From Liolophura sinensis (lineage: Eukaryota > Mollusca > Polyplacophora > Chitonida > Chitonidae): a stretch of 64,000 nucleotides of DNA. The stretch is taken from the NCBI RefSeq assembly GCF_032854445.1, contig NC_088306.1, positions 2,724,373 to 2,788,372 of the forward strand, given 5' to 3'. Shown piece after piece: positions 10,005-23,605 of the stretch. The translations under genes and the position numbers were made by a program. Position 1 is the first letter of the stretch; the number at the start of each line of letters is the position of its first letter. The notes below the pieces were generated by a model. It did no database searches. It was not told where the DNA came from and saw only the letters and a program-made list of their open reading frames with translations.

Positions 10005-13000
10005 CGAAGTACAGATTGTGTTGTGTCACTTATATCTATAAGTACACTCACAGTGTCTACATGTATCCTTAGCGCATGTATGTGGGGGTAATTTTTCATT
10101 TGTATCTCTGTTCTTACATGTAATAAGCGTGTTTTTCTATGTGTAAAAGTTCTGTGGCTAATTCAGTTTATTGTTGAGTCCCTGGTTACAATTCGTACAG
10201 GCTGTGTGCATGTTACCTTCATTTTGGACTACCCTATGTCACCAGGGTTAAATTGAGCAGAAAAACTTTGCATCAAAAGTATCAAAGTTTAAGCCCTTTA
10301 TGTGCTTCTGTAAGTTCATTTCTGCCGACCAAACTTCAGGCGAATTACAATATTTACAGTGAGAGCTTTGACTGAAAATTCACCTATGTATTGGTGTCCT
10401 CGTGGAGTTTATACAGTGGCAAATGTACAGTGTAAGTTAACATCACGGTGTTATAAACTGGATTATAGTCAGTGATGTATCTGATGTGAGCATTGGGATG
10501 GGCTGTTTATAGATAGGTTACAGTTGATGATGGGACTGTTGGTCTCTCAGCTATGTACATGTACACACAGGATGGGTAGACCTACAGTAATATGCATCCT
10601 ATATGGTTCATATGCAGCTTTATACGTGTGCATGTACACTGACAGCTTGCATACCTCTCTATGACTAAATTGTTGGCAGCAAATGTAAACTGGAAAACGG
10701 ATCTTGTCCATAAGCAATGTGTGCAATGTGTACTCTTACGCCAAACACATGTCCAAGGAAGGAGATGCACACATGTACTGTATAAGTATCAAAACTTCAA
10801 AGAACCATTTTGATCTAATACTGGTTTGATTATGTTACTCCAGCAAAATTGATCGTGTTTCTGCTCACAGTAGGACAGCATTCGTGTTGTTTGGCTAATT
10901 GTGTCTGTATAGTACATGTATGATCTGTTTAATATATATACTCCTAAACAGCGTAGTGGATTTGTCCAATAACTTTTGTGCAGATGTTAAGATAGGACAC
11001 AAGTTCAAAGTATACCGACCAACCCATTGTACATAAGAGGGTAGATATGCAACCTTGTCCCCTGTGATACCCATGCACATTTACACACATGACCTGTCAT
11101 CTGGGGTTAGACAGCTGTCCGCTCTGTAGTCGGCAGCACAGCTGTTAAATGCACTTGTATCCCTGTTTGTGTAACATGTACAGTAATCATGTGCTAGATA
11201 GTCTTGTGTCTGATCCTTTATATTGCTTACGTCATTCATTTTCTGAATTCAGTAGTTGAAGTTTTCACTAGATTTCGGATGGCTTTCGGCCATATGCTAC
11301 AGTATGATAAGGCACAAAGATAAAAAACATTTTAAAAGTGGAAGAAACAAAAAGGTGTGACTGTATGGATGACTGGTGGTGTGATTTATTTACATACAAA
11401 CGGTACATTAACATGTACTTGTAGGAAATTGATTGTATCAGAAAACCCACCGGTGATGAATATGACAGTCAGTTTTGCTTCCTGCGCAACTTCAGGCAAG
11501 AGGCTAGCAAAAAAAACGCAGTCTTCAGTGTTCACACTCACTGCAGCCTGGCAGACCAAAGAGTTAACAGTATTGGGTTGTGCTACATTGTGCTGTACAT
11601 TTACCTCAGTAACTTATCAGTTGTAAGTACACTTCTTTGTTTCTGTGGCCTGTACAAACACATGGTGTTATTTTGAAAAGAATACCATAAGAGTATTTAC
11701 CTGTGGTTTGTGGTTTACAGTTGAAATGAGGAGTTTAACCAGAGTTACTTGCTGGATAAATGTTAGATTGAACAGTGTAAGTGATGCACTGGCCTTTACA
11801 AACAGGAACTACAATCTTCGCAACGTCTTGCTACAATGTATTTGTGTTTTCACAAAATAGTGCCTTTCTGTAGGATGTGGGTTCACCACCCCAGGTCTTT
11901 TTGGGAACCCCTTTTTGGTCATTGTTTTGTGGAAATGTTATACATATGATCAGCTTCTGCTTGGTCTTTATCACACCCAAGTGTCTTATATCTCAATAAT
12001 CGTGACAAAATAACTTATGTAAGAAAACAGGTTGTGAGTAAACCTTTTGTTGTTGTTTTTTACCTAATTTTGCTTAATCCATGGTGCTAATGGACATGCA
12101 GCTTCTTACTGTGTAAGTATTCACAGGTTATAGAATAAGACACGGAGGTAAATTGAAAAGGCCATGCCTAAATTCTTCCAATATTAGGACATATTAGTGG
12201 TGCTGAAAGCAAGGAATTTCATCTCTTTCCCATTTTTTTTTAGAAAGGTTGAGATATAAATGTGTGTTGTTTATTACATGGACTAACCATGTAAAAAACA
12301 AGAAACTAAATATTCCTTCTACAGTTGCATGTATATTGGTTAAAAAGAGCAAACCAATGCGTTGTCTCAAAAATTGAATGAATTAGGGTGTGTTACCCGT
12401 TGCGTGTGACCATTTGACAACTATCCCAGTGTCGTTGCTGTTCTGGTATTGCCGGCATTGCTATAGTCCTTTGTGTGATTAAGTGGGGATCAGAATTTGG
12501 GTCACCATACCTGTTAAAATATTGGCATGAAAATAGCCCTGGATACTTGCCTGCCACATTTCCTCTAATTTTATTATTCTGCATGCCTTATATGTGCAAT
12601 GTACGTGTAAGTGATGATTCACACTCCATATCTCATTTTTCTAATCGAGAAAAAAAAAAATTATTATCCATCTAACTGACTTGAAATTGATAGAAGGTGC
12701 TTTATTCACAGCTGTATACACATGTAGACATGTGTGGCAATGGTTTGCATTTACATGTACCCCCATTGAAATGCAACAGCGTATGTAGCATGTGGTACTC
12801 CTGTTATTGTAAAGCTAGTAATGAGCCCCGGCCAGCGCTCTGTTGATCGTCATGACATCAGTTACATGTATACAGTCTGTGATCTGTTAGGATCTGCTGC
12901 CGTGCTCATCAGCATCTATCAAAAGATTATGTAAATGTCTGCGTAGCCTGGTATGTAGACTTCCTTGCAGTGTTGATCATTATGCAAGAAACATTCACTT

Positions 13001-13321
13001 GTCTGTCTTCTGGAACTCCTCCAACTGGACACATTCAAACATACAGTGAGTCTGAAACGTCTAAATTTAGGAAATAGGTAAGAGATTAAAGAATAATGGG
13101 AAACCAAAGAAGTTGTGAGCAGAGATTAAGTACAGTAACTGACAGTAAATTTCGCTCATAAAAGTTTAATGTTAACTGTAAAAATACGGGTGCTTTTGGT
13201 GTTTAAGCTTTCATTTTTCCAGAAGGGTATCAACCTGAACCTTCAAAACAAACCTCAAGACAGCTTTCTCTGACCATAAGAACTACTTTTACCGCGTGTT
13301 TGTTGGACTGAACATATTTTT

Positions 13322-15661
13322 GTAGGGCTGAATCTCAGTACTTCATCTGTGTGTGGGTGGGGGGTGGGGGGGACTGTACATGTATGTATAGGGCTGAATC
13401 TCAGTACTTCATCTGTGTGTCTGGGACTGTACATGTATGTATAGGGCTGAAGCTCAGTGCTTCATCTGTGTGTGTGGGACTGTACATGTATGTATAGGGC
13501 TGAATCTCAGTACTTCATCTGTGTGTGGGACTGTACATGTATGTGTAGGGCTGAATCTCAGTACTTCATCTGTGTGTGTGTGGGACTGTACATGTATGTA
13601 TAGGGCTGAATCTCAGTACTTCATCTGTGTGTGTGTGGGACTGTACATGTATGTGTAGGGCTGAATCTCAGTACTTCATCTGTGTGTGTGGGAATATACA
13701 TGTGTGTATAGGGCTGAATCTCAGTACTTCATCTGTGTGTGTGGGACTGTACATGTATGTATAGGGCTGAATCTCAGTACTTCATCTGTGTGTGTGGGAC
13801 TGTACATGTATGTGTAGGGCTGAAGCTCAGTACTTCATCTGTGTGTGTGTGTGGGGGGGGGGGGGGGGGGGGGCTGTACATGTATGTGTAGGGCTGAAGC
13901 TCTGTACGTCATCTGTGTGTGTGGAACTGTACATGTATGTGTAGGGCTGAATCTCAGTACTTCATATATGTGTGGGGGGCTGTACATGTATGTGTAGGGC
14001 TGAAGCTCAGTACTTCATCCGTGTGTGGGGGGCTGTACATGTATGTGTAGGGCTGAATCTCAGTACTTCATCTGTGTGTGTGGGACTATACATGTATGTA
14101 TAGGGCTGAATCTCAGTACTTCATCTGTGTGTGGGGGGCTGTACATGTATGTATAGGGCTGAATCTCAGTACTTCATCTGTGTGGGGGGGGGGGCTGTAC
14201 ATGTATGTATAGGGCTGAATCTCAGTCCTTCATCTGTGTGTGTGGGACTGTACATGTATGTATAGGGCTGAATCTCAGTACTTCATCTGTGTGTGTGGGA
14301 CTGTACATGTATGTGTAGGGCTGAAGCTCAGTACTTCATCTGTGTGTGTGTGGGACTGTACATGTATGTATAGGGCTGAATCTCAGTACTTCATCTGTGT
14401 GTGGGGGGCTGTACATGTATGTATAGGGCTGAATCTCAGTACTTCATCTGTGTGTGTGGGACTGTACATGTATGTATAGGGCTGAATCTCAGTACTTCAT
14501 GTGTGTGTGTGGGACTACATGTATGTATAGGGCTGAATCTCAGTACTTCATCTGTGTGTGTATGGGACTGTACATGTATGTATAGGGCTGAATCTCTACT
14601 TCATGTGTGTGTGTGGGACTGTACATGTATGTATAGGGCTGAATCTCAGTACTTCATCTGTGTGTGTGTTGGACTGTACATGTATGTATAGGGCTGAATC
14701 TCAGTACTTCATCTGTGTGTGTGGGACTGTACATGTATGTATAGGGCTGAATAACAGTACTTCATCTGTGTGTGTGGGACTGTACATGTATGTATAGGGC
14801 TGAATCTCAGTACTTCATCTGTGTGGGGGGGCTGTACATGTATGTATAGGGCTGAATCTCAGTACTTCATCTGTGTGTGTGGGACTGTACATGTATGTAT
14901 AGGGCTGAATCTCAGTACTTCATCTGTGTGTGTGGGACTGTACATGTATGTATAGGGCTGAATCTCAGTACTTCATCTGTGTGTGGGGGGCTGTACATGT
15001 ATGTATAGGGCTGAATCTCAGTACTTCATCTGTGTGTGTGGGGCTGTACATGTATGTATAGGGCTGAATCTCAGTACTTTATCTGTGTGTGTGTGTTGGA
15101 CTGTACATGTATGTATAGGGCTGAAGCTGAGTACTTCATCTGTGTGTGTGGGACTGTACATGTATGTGTAGGGCTGAATCTCAGTACTTCATCTGTGTGT
15201 GGGTGGGGTGGGGGTGGGGGGGGGACTGTACTTGTACATGTATGTGTAGGGCTGAATCTCAGTACTTCATCTCTGTGTGTGGGACTGTACATGTATGTGT
15301 AGGGCTGAGGCTCAGTGCTTCATCTGTGTGTGTGGAACTGTACATGCATGTGTAGGGCTGAAGCTCAGTACTTTATCTGTGTGTGTGTGTTGGACTGTAC
15401 ATGTATGTGTAGGGCTGAAGCTCAGTACTTCATCTCTGTGTGTGTAGGGCTGAATCTCAGTACTTCATCTGTGTGTGTGGGACTGTACATGTATGTATAG
15501 GGCTGAATCTCAGTACTTCATCTGTGTGTGTGGGACTGTACATGTATGTGTAGGGCTGAAGCTCAGTGCTTCATCTGTGTGTGTGGGACTGTACATGTAT
15601 GTGTAGGGCTGAATCTCAGTACTTCTTCTGTGTGTGTTGGACTGTTCATGTATGTGTAGGG

Positions 15662-15697
<36 letters not shown>

Positions 15698-18200
15698 GGA
15701 CTGTACATGTTTGTGTAGGGCATGTGTGTGTGTTGGACTGTTCATGTATGTGTAGGGCTGAATCTCAGTACTTCATCTGTGTGTGTGGGACTGTACATGT
15801 ATGTATAGGGCTGAATCTCAGTACTTCATCTGTGTGTGGGGGGCTGTACATGTATGTATAGGGCTGAATCTCAGTACTTCATCTGTGTGTGTGGGGCTGT
15901 ACATGTATGTATAGGGCTGAATCTCAGTACTTCATCTGTGTGTGGGGGGCTGTACATGTATGTATAGGGCTGAATCTCAGTACTTCATCTGTGTGTGTGG
16001 GGCTGTACATGTATGTATAGGGCTGAATCTCAGTACTTTATCTGTGTGTGTGTGTTGGACTGTACATGTATGTATAGGGCTGAAGCTCAGTACTTCATCT
16101 GTGTGTGTGGGACTGTACATGTATGTATAGGGCTGAATCTCAGTACTTCATCTGTGTGTGTGGGGCTGTACATGTATGTATAGGGCTGAATCTCAGTACT
16201 TCATCTGTGTGTGTGGGACTGTACATGTATGTGTAGGGCTGAATCTCAGTACTTCATCTGTGTGTGTGGGGCTGTACATGTATGTATAGGGCTGAAGCTC
16301 TGTACTTCATCTGTGTGTGTGGGACTGTACATGTATGTGTAGGGCTGAATCTCAGTACTTCATCTGTGTGTGGGTGGGGTGGGGGTGGGGGGGGGACTGT
16401 ACTTGTACATGTATGTGTAGGGCTGAATCTCAGTACTTCATCTCTGTGTGTGGGACTGTACATGTATGTGTAGGGCTGAGGCTCAGTGCTTCATCTGTGT
16501 GTGTGGAACTGTACATGCATGTGTAGGGCTGAAGCTCAGTACTTTATCTGTGTGTGTGTGTTGGACTGTACATGTATGTGTAGGGCTGAAGCTCAGTACT
16601 TCATCTCTGTGTGTGTAGGGCTGAATCTCAGTACTTCATCTGTGTGTGTGGGACTGTACATGTATGTATAGGGCTGAATCTCAGTACTTCATCTGTGTGT
16701 GTGTGGGACTGTACATGTATGTATAGGGCTGAATCTCAGTACTTCATCTGTGTGTGTGGGACTGTACATGTATGTATAGGGCTGAATCTCAGTACTTCAT
16801 CTGTGTGTGTGGGACTGTACATGTATGTGTAGGGCTGAAGCTCAGTGCTTCATCTGTGTGTGTGGGACTGTACATGTATGTGTAGGGCTGAATCTCAGTA
16901 CTTCTTCTGTGTGTGTGGGACTGTACATGTATGTATAGGGCTGAAGCTCTGTACTTCATCTGTGTGTGTGGAACTGTACATGCATGTGTAGGGCTGAAGC
17001 TCAGTACTTTATCTCTGTGTGTGTGTGTTGGACTGTACATGTATGTGTAGGGCTGAAGCTCAGTACTTCATCTGTGTGTGGGTGGGGTGGGAGGGAGGGG
17101 GGACTGTACTTGTACATGTACATGTATGTGTAGGGCTGAATCTCAGTGCTTCATCTGTGTGTCTGGGACTGTACATGTATGTGTAGGGCTGAAGCTCAGT
17201 GCTTCATCTGTGTGTGTGGAACTACATGCATGTGTAGGGCTGAAGCTCAGTCCTTTATCTGTGTGTGTGTGTTGGACTGTACATGTATGTGTAGGGCTGA
17301 AGCTCAGTACTTCATCTGTGTGTGGGGGGCTGTACATGTATGTGTAGGGCTGAATCTCAGTACTTCATCTGTGTGTGTTGGACTGTACATGTATGTGTAG
17401 GGCTGAAGCTCAGTACTTCATCTGTGTGTGTTGGACTGTACATGTATGTGTAGGGCTGAAGCTCAGTGCTTCATCTGTGTGTGTGGGACTGTACATGTAT
17501 GTATAGGGCTGAATCTCAGTACTTCATCTGTGTGTGGGGGGCTGTACATGTATGTATAGGGCTGAATCTCAGTACTTCATCTGTGTGTGTGGGACTGTAC
17601 ATGTATGTGTAGGGCTGAAGCTCAGTACTTCATCTGTGTGTGGGGGGCTGTACATGTATGTATAGGGCTGAATCTCAGTACTTCATCTGTGTGTGGGGGG
17701 CTGTACATGTATGTATAGGGCTGAATCTCAGTACTTCATCTGTGTGGGGGGGGGGCTGTACATGTATGTGTAGGGCTGAATCTCAGTACTTCATCTGTGT
17801 GTGGGACTGTACATGTATGTGTAGGGCTGAATCTCAGTACTTCATCTGTGTGGGGGGGGGGGGGACTGTACATGTATGTATAGGGCTGAATCTCAGTACT
17901 TCATCTGTGTGTGTGGGATTGTACATGTATGTGTAGGGCTGAATCTCAGTACTTCATCTGTGTGTGGGGGACTGTACATGTATGTATAGGGCTGAAGCTC
18001 AGTGCTTCATCTGTGTGTGTGGGACTGTACATGTATGTATAGGGCTGAATCTCAGTACTTCATCTGTGTGTGTGGGACTGTACATGTATGTATAGGGCTG
18101 AATCTCAGTACTTCATCTGTGTGTGTGGGACTGTACATGTATGTGTAGGGCTGAAGCTCAGTACTTCTTCTGTGTGTGGGGGGCTGTACATGTATGTGTA
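13322..18200 (+). repeat. 53-bp minisatellite array (roughly 90 units)
   Basis: Head-to-tail units begin GGGCTGAATCTCAGTACTTC, continue ATCTGTGTGTGTGGGACTG and end TACATGTATGTATA. The modal period counted by eye is 53 bp. Units differ in AATCT/AAGCT, GTATA/GTGTA, and GGGACTG versus GGGGGGCTG. GT runs and G runs vary most. Blocks of several units are themselves duplicated (see findings). All three plus frames stay open for long stretches (repeats such as CTCMYRAESQYFICV), but this is only lack of stops. Confidence 0.96.
13851..13874 (+). repeat. Poly-G expansion inside the 53-bp array
   Basis: One unit carries an uninterrupted G run of about 22 bases where most units have GGGACTG. This is the extreme case of the variable G run in this array. 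Confidence 0.9.
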
Positions 18201-19207
18201 GGGCATGTGTGTGTGTTGGACTGTTCAAGTCTGTGTAGGGCATGTGTGTGTGTGTTGGACTGTACATGTTTGTGTAGGGCATGTGTGTGTGTTGGACTGT
18301 TCAAGTCTGTGTAGGGCATGTGTGTGTGTGTTGGACTGTACATGTTTGTGTAGGGCATGTGTGTGTGTTGGACTGTTCATGTATGTGTAGGGCATGTGTG
18401 TGTGTGTGTTGGACTGTACATGTATGTGTAGGGCATGTGTGTGTGTTGGACTGTACATGTATGTGTTGGGCATGTGTGTGTGTTGGACTGTATGTATGTG
18501 TAGGGCATGTGTGTGTGTGTTGGACTGTACATGTATGTGTAGGGCATGTGTGTGTGTTGGACTGTACATGTATGTGTTGGGCATGTGTGTGTGTTGGACT
18601 GTATGTATGTGTAGGGCATGTGTGTGGGGGGGCTGTACATGTATGTGTAGGGCATGTGTGTGTGTTGGACTGTTCAAGTCTGTGTAGGGCATGTGTGTGT
18701 GTGTTGGACTGTACATGTATGTGTAGGGCATGTGTGTGTGTTGGACTGTACATGTTTGTGTAGGGCATGTGTGTGTGTTGGACTGTTCATGTATGTGTAG
18801 GGCATGTGTGTGTGTGTTGGACTGTACATGTATGTGTAGGGCATGTGTGTGTGTTGGACTGTACATGTATGTGTTGGGCATGTGTGTGTGTTGGACTGTA
18901 TGTATGTGTAGGGCATGTGTGTGTGTTGGACTGTACATGTATGTGTTGGGCATGTGTGTGTGTTGGACTGTATGTATGTGTAGGGCATGTGTGTGTGTTG
19001 GACTGTACATGTATGTGTAGGGCATGTGTGTGTGTGTTGGACTGTACATGTTTGTGTAGGGCATGTGTGTGTGTTGGACTGTTCATGTATGTGTAGGGCA
19101 TGTGTGTGTGTGTGTTGGACTGTACATGTTTGTGTAGGGCATGTGTGTGTGTTGGACTGTATGTATGTGTAGGGCATGTGTGTGTGTGTGTGTTGGACTG
19201 TACATGT
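18201..19207 (+). repeat. 37-bp minisatellite array derived from the 53-bp unit
   Basis: Units begin GGGCATGTGTGTGTGTTGG and end ACTGTACATGTATGTGTA, with period about 37 bp and roughly 27 units. It directly continues the 53-bp array, and its unit equals that unit with the TGAATCTCAGTACTTC part lost. It ends at TACATGTACATGCAGATG near 19207. The long minus-strand frame across it (THTHALHIHVQ-like) is a repeat artefact. Confidence 0.95.
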
Positions 19208-19696
19208 ACATGCAGATGTGTGCTTATCGTTTCCTTTGATCGTCACATTCAGTTCTGTTGAAAATTTCTCTTTGGTCATGGACTGGATTTGAACCACAAA
19301 CTGACCATACAACATTCAGGGTTGAGAGAAGGCATGCGAATCACAGGTCAGTTTCTTGGGGAAGGTATGATAGTGGTGAGATGTACATGTATATACTTAC
19401 ATATAGCCGTTCATCAGATGCTACATTGTAACGGTTTGAGTTGCGTGCTGATGTATTAAACTGATCAGTACACAATCAATATCACCATGGATATGCATGT
19501 GTTTGAAGTCCTTTGAAACTTAAAAGTACAGGTAAAAGAAACACTTTAATTTTTATGATTGCCGTCTACTGGGTTTCCTCTAGCCATAAACGTGAATGCC
19601 CGCGTGATAAGGGGAATGTTCGACCCAAAACACCAGTCTGATAAATGAAAATTTGAGCTCTCTCATAATTGTCACTTTAAAATGTCTTTTTAAACA

Positions 19697-19777
19697 ATTT
19701 TTATGCTGACTTTTTTTTTAAGGTACATATACATGCAATTTTTATGCTGACTTTTTTTTTAAGGTACATATACATGC
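19697..19777 (+). repeat. Direct duplication of a ~41-bp segment
   Basis: Two adjacent near-identical copies of CAATTTTTATGCTGAC, then TTTTTTTTTAAGGTACATATACATGCA. A simple local tandem duplication. Confidence 0.85.
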
Positions 19778-20116
19778 ACCAGTAGGAAATCAGTGATATC
19801 TAATCAGATATGTACACAAAGTTCTGTAAACCTATCGGTTCATCTCCCTTGAACAGCGTGAGCATTTTCACGATGAGGTCTGTGTGAAAACCGCACGACA
19901 TTCAGGCTCTCTGTACATGGACATGTATGAAGCCGGTCAGCCTTGACATCTGCATGTATAAAAAATAAGTTTGTGGGTTTTTTTTGGTTTTTTTTTTAAA
20001 ATTGATGGTAATGTCACTTTTTGACTTTATGGGGTGAGTAAACCGTAATGGGGAGGAGAGGAAATAATGCCATGATCCATCATGCATGTATAGAAGACAA
20101 CATTATACATGTATGG

Positions 20117-20378
20117 GGGGTCCTCCGTGGCTCAGTTCGTTAGCGCGCTAGCGCAGCGTAATGACCCGGAGTCTCTCACCAATGTGGTCGCTGTGAGTTC
20201 AAGTCCAGCTTATGCTGGCTTCCTCTCCGGCCGTACGTTGGAAGGTCTGTCAGCAACCTGCGGATGGTCGTGGGTTTCCCCCGGGCTCTGCCGGGTTTCC
20301 TCCCACCATAATGCTGGCCACCGTCGTATAAGTGAAATATTCTTGAGTACGGCGTAAAACACCAATCAAATAAATAAA
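20117..20378 (+). mobile_element. SINE family 1, full length with 13-bp target-site duplication
   Basis: The cleanest copy in the window. The tRNA-like head reads TGGCTCAGTTCGTTAGCGCG (A box) and GTGAGTTCAAGTCC (B box), followed by a GC-rich body (CTGCGGATGGTCGTGGG), the 3' part TATTCTTGAGTACGGCGTAA and an AAATAAATA tail. It is flanked by TATACATGTATGG at 20104-20116 and 20379-20391, so it is a fairly young insertion. It lies in the inferred first intron, in gene orientation. Confidence 0.92.
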
Positions 20379-23043
20379 TATACATGTATGGTTGCCATGA
20401 TATGGCAGAGATATTGACAATGTGGCATTAGGCCATAGTCATTCATTCATCTACCCAATCACAACTTTACTTGTATTGTTGCCAGACTGGAATAATAGTT
20501 TCGACTCCAAGGTTACCTTGGAAAAGTAACCAGCTTCCAGTAAGCTGACAGAGAAATTTAAAATAGGAACTTTGATCAAGGAAGGTAGCTAATTTTAACA
20601 ATAGTAGCAGGCGTGAAAGTAGCTTGTAATCACCTTGTCATATCAGGATTCCTTTCTGACTTGTGTTGCAGACTTTAGATACATAATTGTATAATGTGTA
20701 CACAATGCCTGTCAAGGTGTAACTGGATACAAAGCTCACTGAGTACCCCGACTAAACTGTTCTCAACAAAAGGGAAACTGCAAGAGAGGAAACTGTTTCG
20801 AGACACCTCGTAGTTATGATTGGACTGTTGATGTAGCCATAGTGACACAGTTATTCAGATTAGGCTGAGGTGCGTGTGAGAGTATTCCTATATACAGAAC
20901 AGGTTTGGTGACATGACAGCCTGGTGAGGTTTGCCATTCTTAGCAGGCAGTTGATTGATTGCCAACTGATTTGTGTCTATCTTTACACCCGATCGGTTTC
21001 ATGAAGGGTACAAAGGGTCAGTTAAAATTTGCATCTGACACACTCACTCAGTGATATGCTGGAGACATTTTTTACGCACATACTGCCTGGTTCAAATACC
21101 GCTAAGTTGAGATGCATAGGTGTGATTCAGTCATTTGAGACTGGATACTGTATGCACTTAGTTGACTGGTAAGTTTATCAAAGGAGTAGGTACTTATACA
21201 TTGTACATGTATTCTCTTGTGATGTGTCAAACATATACCTTGTCCACCTTTCCAGGAGAGTGACTGGTGAAAAGTTACCTGTTGCTTGAGATGGATGATT
21301 TTTGATGGACAGTTTGTTCAAATTTGTGAAATATTGGAAGGAAAATGTAGCATACATGTATGTCATCGTCAGAACTAGTCTGAAAACATTTTCAACAGCA
21401 CTTGTGTATTTGGTAGCAAGGAATCTGGTGTCTAGCCCTCTAGGACTTTTTATGTACAGATGGGGAAGTTTCTGAACAGATTGAACAAAAAAATCACCTG
21501 TCATATTAAAGCGACAGGTAGAACAGATTTCAGCCTTTGTCTTTCATAACCTTTTCACATGCAAAAATGCAGAAAAGGATATTGATGTACATGCACTAAT
21601 ATTAGGCATGTTACAATGTTTTTTTTTTCTTTTTTTTTCCTCTAAACTAGCCATCTAACTTGATGAAAGCTTATATATTATGTGTCTTTGTAGAGGGTAT
21701 TATAATTCTCCTGTGGGATTGTCAAAATCTAACATTCTGATAATCTGAGACAGTGCTGAGATAAAATAATACAGATCCTCACAAATTTGCTCACAGATAC
21801 ATATAGGTAAAACCTGGAGCACAGCAGCCAATTTTTCCATGCTTTTGAGCTGGATTTGAACCTGGGAGGGTCCTAGTAATTAACGACAGCAGTCTGCAAA
21901 ACTTGTCGTAATTGAGGACGCCTTACATGTACATGTACGCTTCTTGGTTAACATTTCTTTTTTTCTTTTTTTGCCATAGCCAATTGAATGAAATTGAAGG
22001 GTGCTGTTGTGTAGGCATTAAATGTACAGTATGGGTAGTGATACAGGATATCATATGGAACATGATAGAACCATATGGCATAAGTAAGCACCCACTAAAA
22101 CAGTAAAACTATGATGCTTAAACAACTTATTAGACTTCATCAGAATTAAAACTTTTTTGTAGTAAAATTGTTTCAAGAAAAATTGGGACATCACCAGTAA
22201 AGTTAGATCAGCATTTTAAATGCCTTGGCAAACCTCTGCTGCAACCTCATTCATGCCATTGGTATGGGCCAGCTACAGTTTTGTGAGATGAAACCAAATG
22301 GTTTAGCAAATTAAGCCAGGGAGGGCCCCTTTAATCCAGTAGTGCCCCTTTAATCCAGTATTGCAATATTAGCTTATAAGCACATCAAAATCAGCTGCCC
22401 ACTTCAGAGATCTGATTCACTTGTATAATTCGTTATGAACACCCTGTACCTGTCAATGTGCACATTTTCTAGTTTAAAACAGCTTTTGACTACAAAGATT
22501 AGGCCGAGACACAGGGCAGAGCAAGGGTAAGCAGCCAGAACTAATGTCTACCTTGCCTTTTCTGCCTGAGATAAGACTTTTGACACAGTCCAATGGTTAT
22601 TTTAGCCATGCATGACCAGGAGCCAGGTCTTCCCACAGGTTTGGAGGTCAGCCTGATGTGTGCTCTTGCATATCTGAGGTTTAAATGTAGTATATGGCTG
22701 ACGGAGAAGAGCTTAACTCAATCACGTGTGTTAGAAGGTAGATAAAATGAACACCTATTGTAGAGTTGTCAGCCTTAGCTTTTGTCATTTTACACTTCTC
22801 AAAATAGTCACTGTCGTTGCTGGTAGTCCTTAACTGCAAAGCCAGGTTCAAAGTGTCGGAGTCACGACCTCAACAAAATTTGATGCTTTCCAATATCATT
22901 TGAAGGTATGAAATGTATTTGATTCCATTGACTCTGTAAATCATTGTGAAACGACATGGATAAAATATCACCATCAATTATTTGTGTCTGAAATTATGAC
23001 TACTTCATGGTGTTTTCAAGGTACAAAGTAATCTATATGATGA

Positions 23044-23188
23044 CCTGGGGAGAGTTTCATGAAGCACACATTAATAGTCGAGTAGGCCTTTAACTGCCTT
23101 AACAACATATGTTGCAGTGTTATTAAGTGCACTTGGCTAAGGGCTACTTAACACTAAGTACATGTTCGCTTCATGAAACTGGGGCTTG
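23044..23188. mobile_element. Small MITE-like element with AGTTTCATGAAGC inverted ends
   Basis: The left end has AGTTTCATGAAGC and the right end GCTTCATGAAACT, a perfect 13-bp inverted pair about 120 bp apart, each with a short G/C run outside it. The interior is non-coding and no clear target duplication is seen. Non-autonomous DNA elements with this look are common in invertebrate genomes. Confidence 0.55.
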
Positions 23189-23605
23189 GCCGGAATTTAA
23201 GGTCATAGCTTTTACCTTGAGCTCTCAAACATGAGTGAATGACCAAACGTTTTGACACTTATATGAACCTTTCAAGGGGTATCACAGGGTCAGATTTATT
23301 TTTTGCACAGGTGCAGAACAAGAGTGTGTGTACCACTACAAATTGTTGTTGCAGACACACCTTGTTAAGTACACCTAAATATATGTAGCACTCCTTTGTG
23401 AATGTTTCTGGTGTGTGAAATACAATACATACTGTGTCAGTATGGGCTAGTTTCAGTGGTTTCCTGGTTAAAGCTGATAAAAATCATTTGCTATTCTAGG
23501 TTCCAAATTCTGGAAGGAAATATCCAGATGTATGGGTGAGTTACACATCAGGTGGTGGTAAAATAATAGCATATGTGTACTGTCTGATCGTCCAAACCTT
23601 GTGCT

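Noticed and set aside
13437-19315. Dozens of long open frames on both strands in the minisatellites (cysteine-rich CTCMYRAESQYF or THTHALHIHVQ repeats, up to 279 codons).
   Set aside because: All frames are open because the unit lacks stops; they start at ATG inside TACATGTATG, have no splice or start context and change with each repeat-length change.
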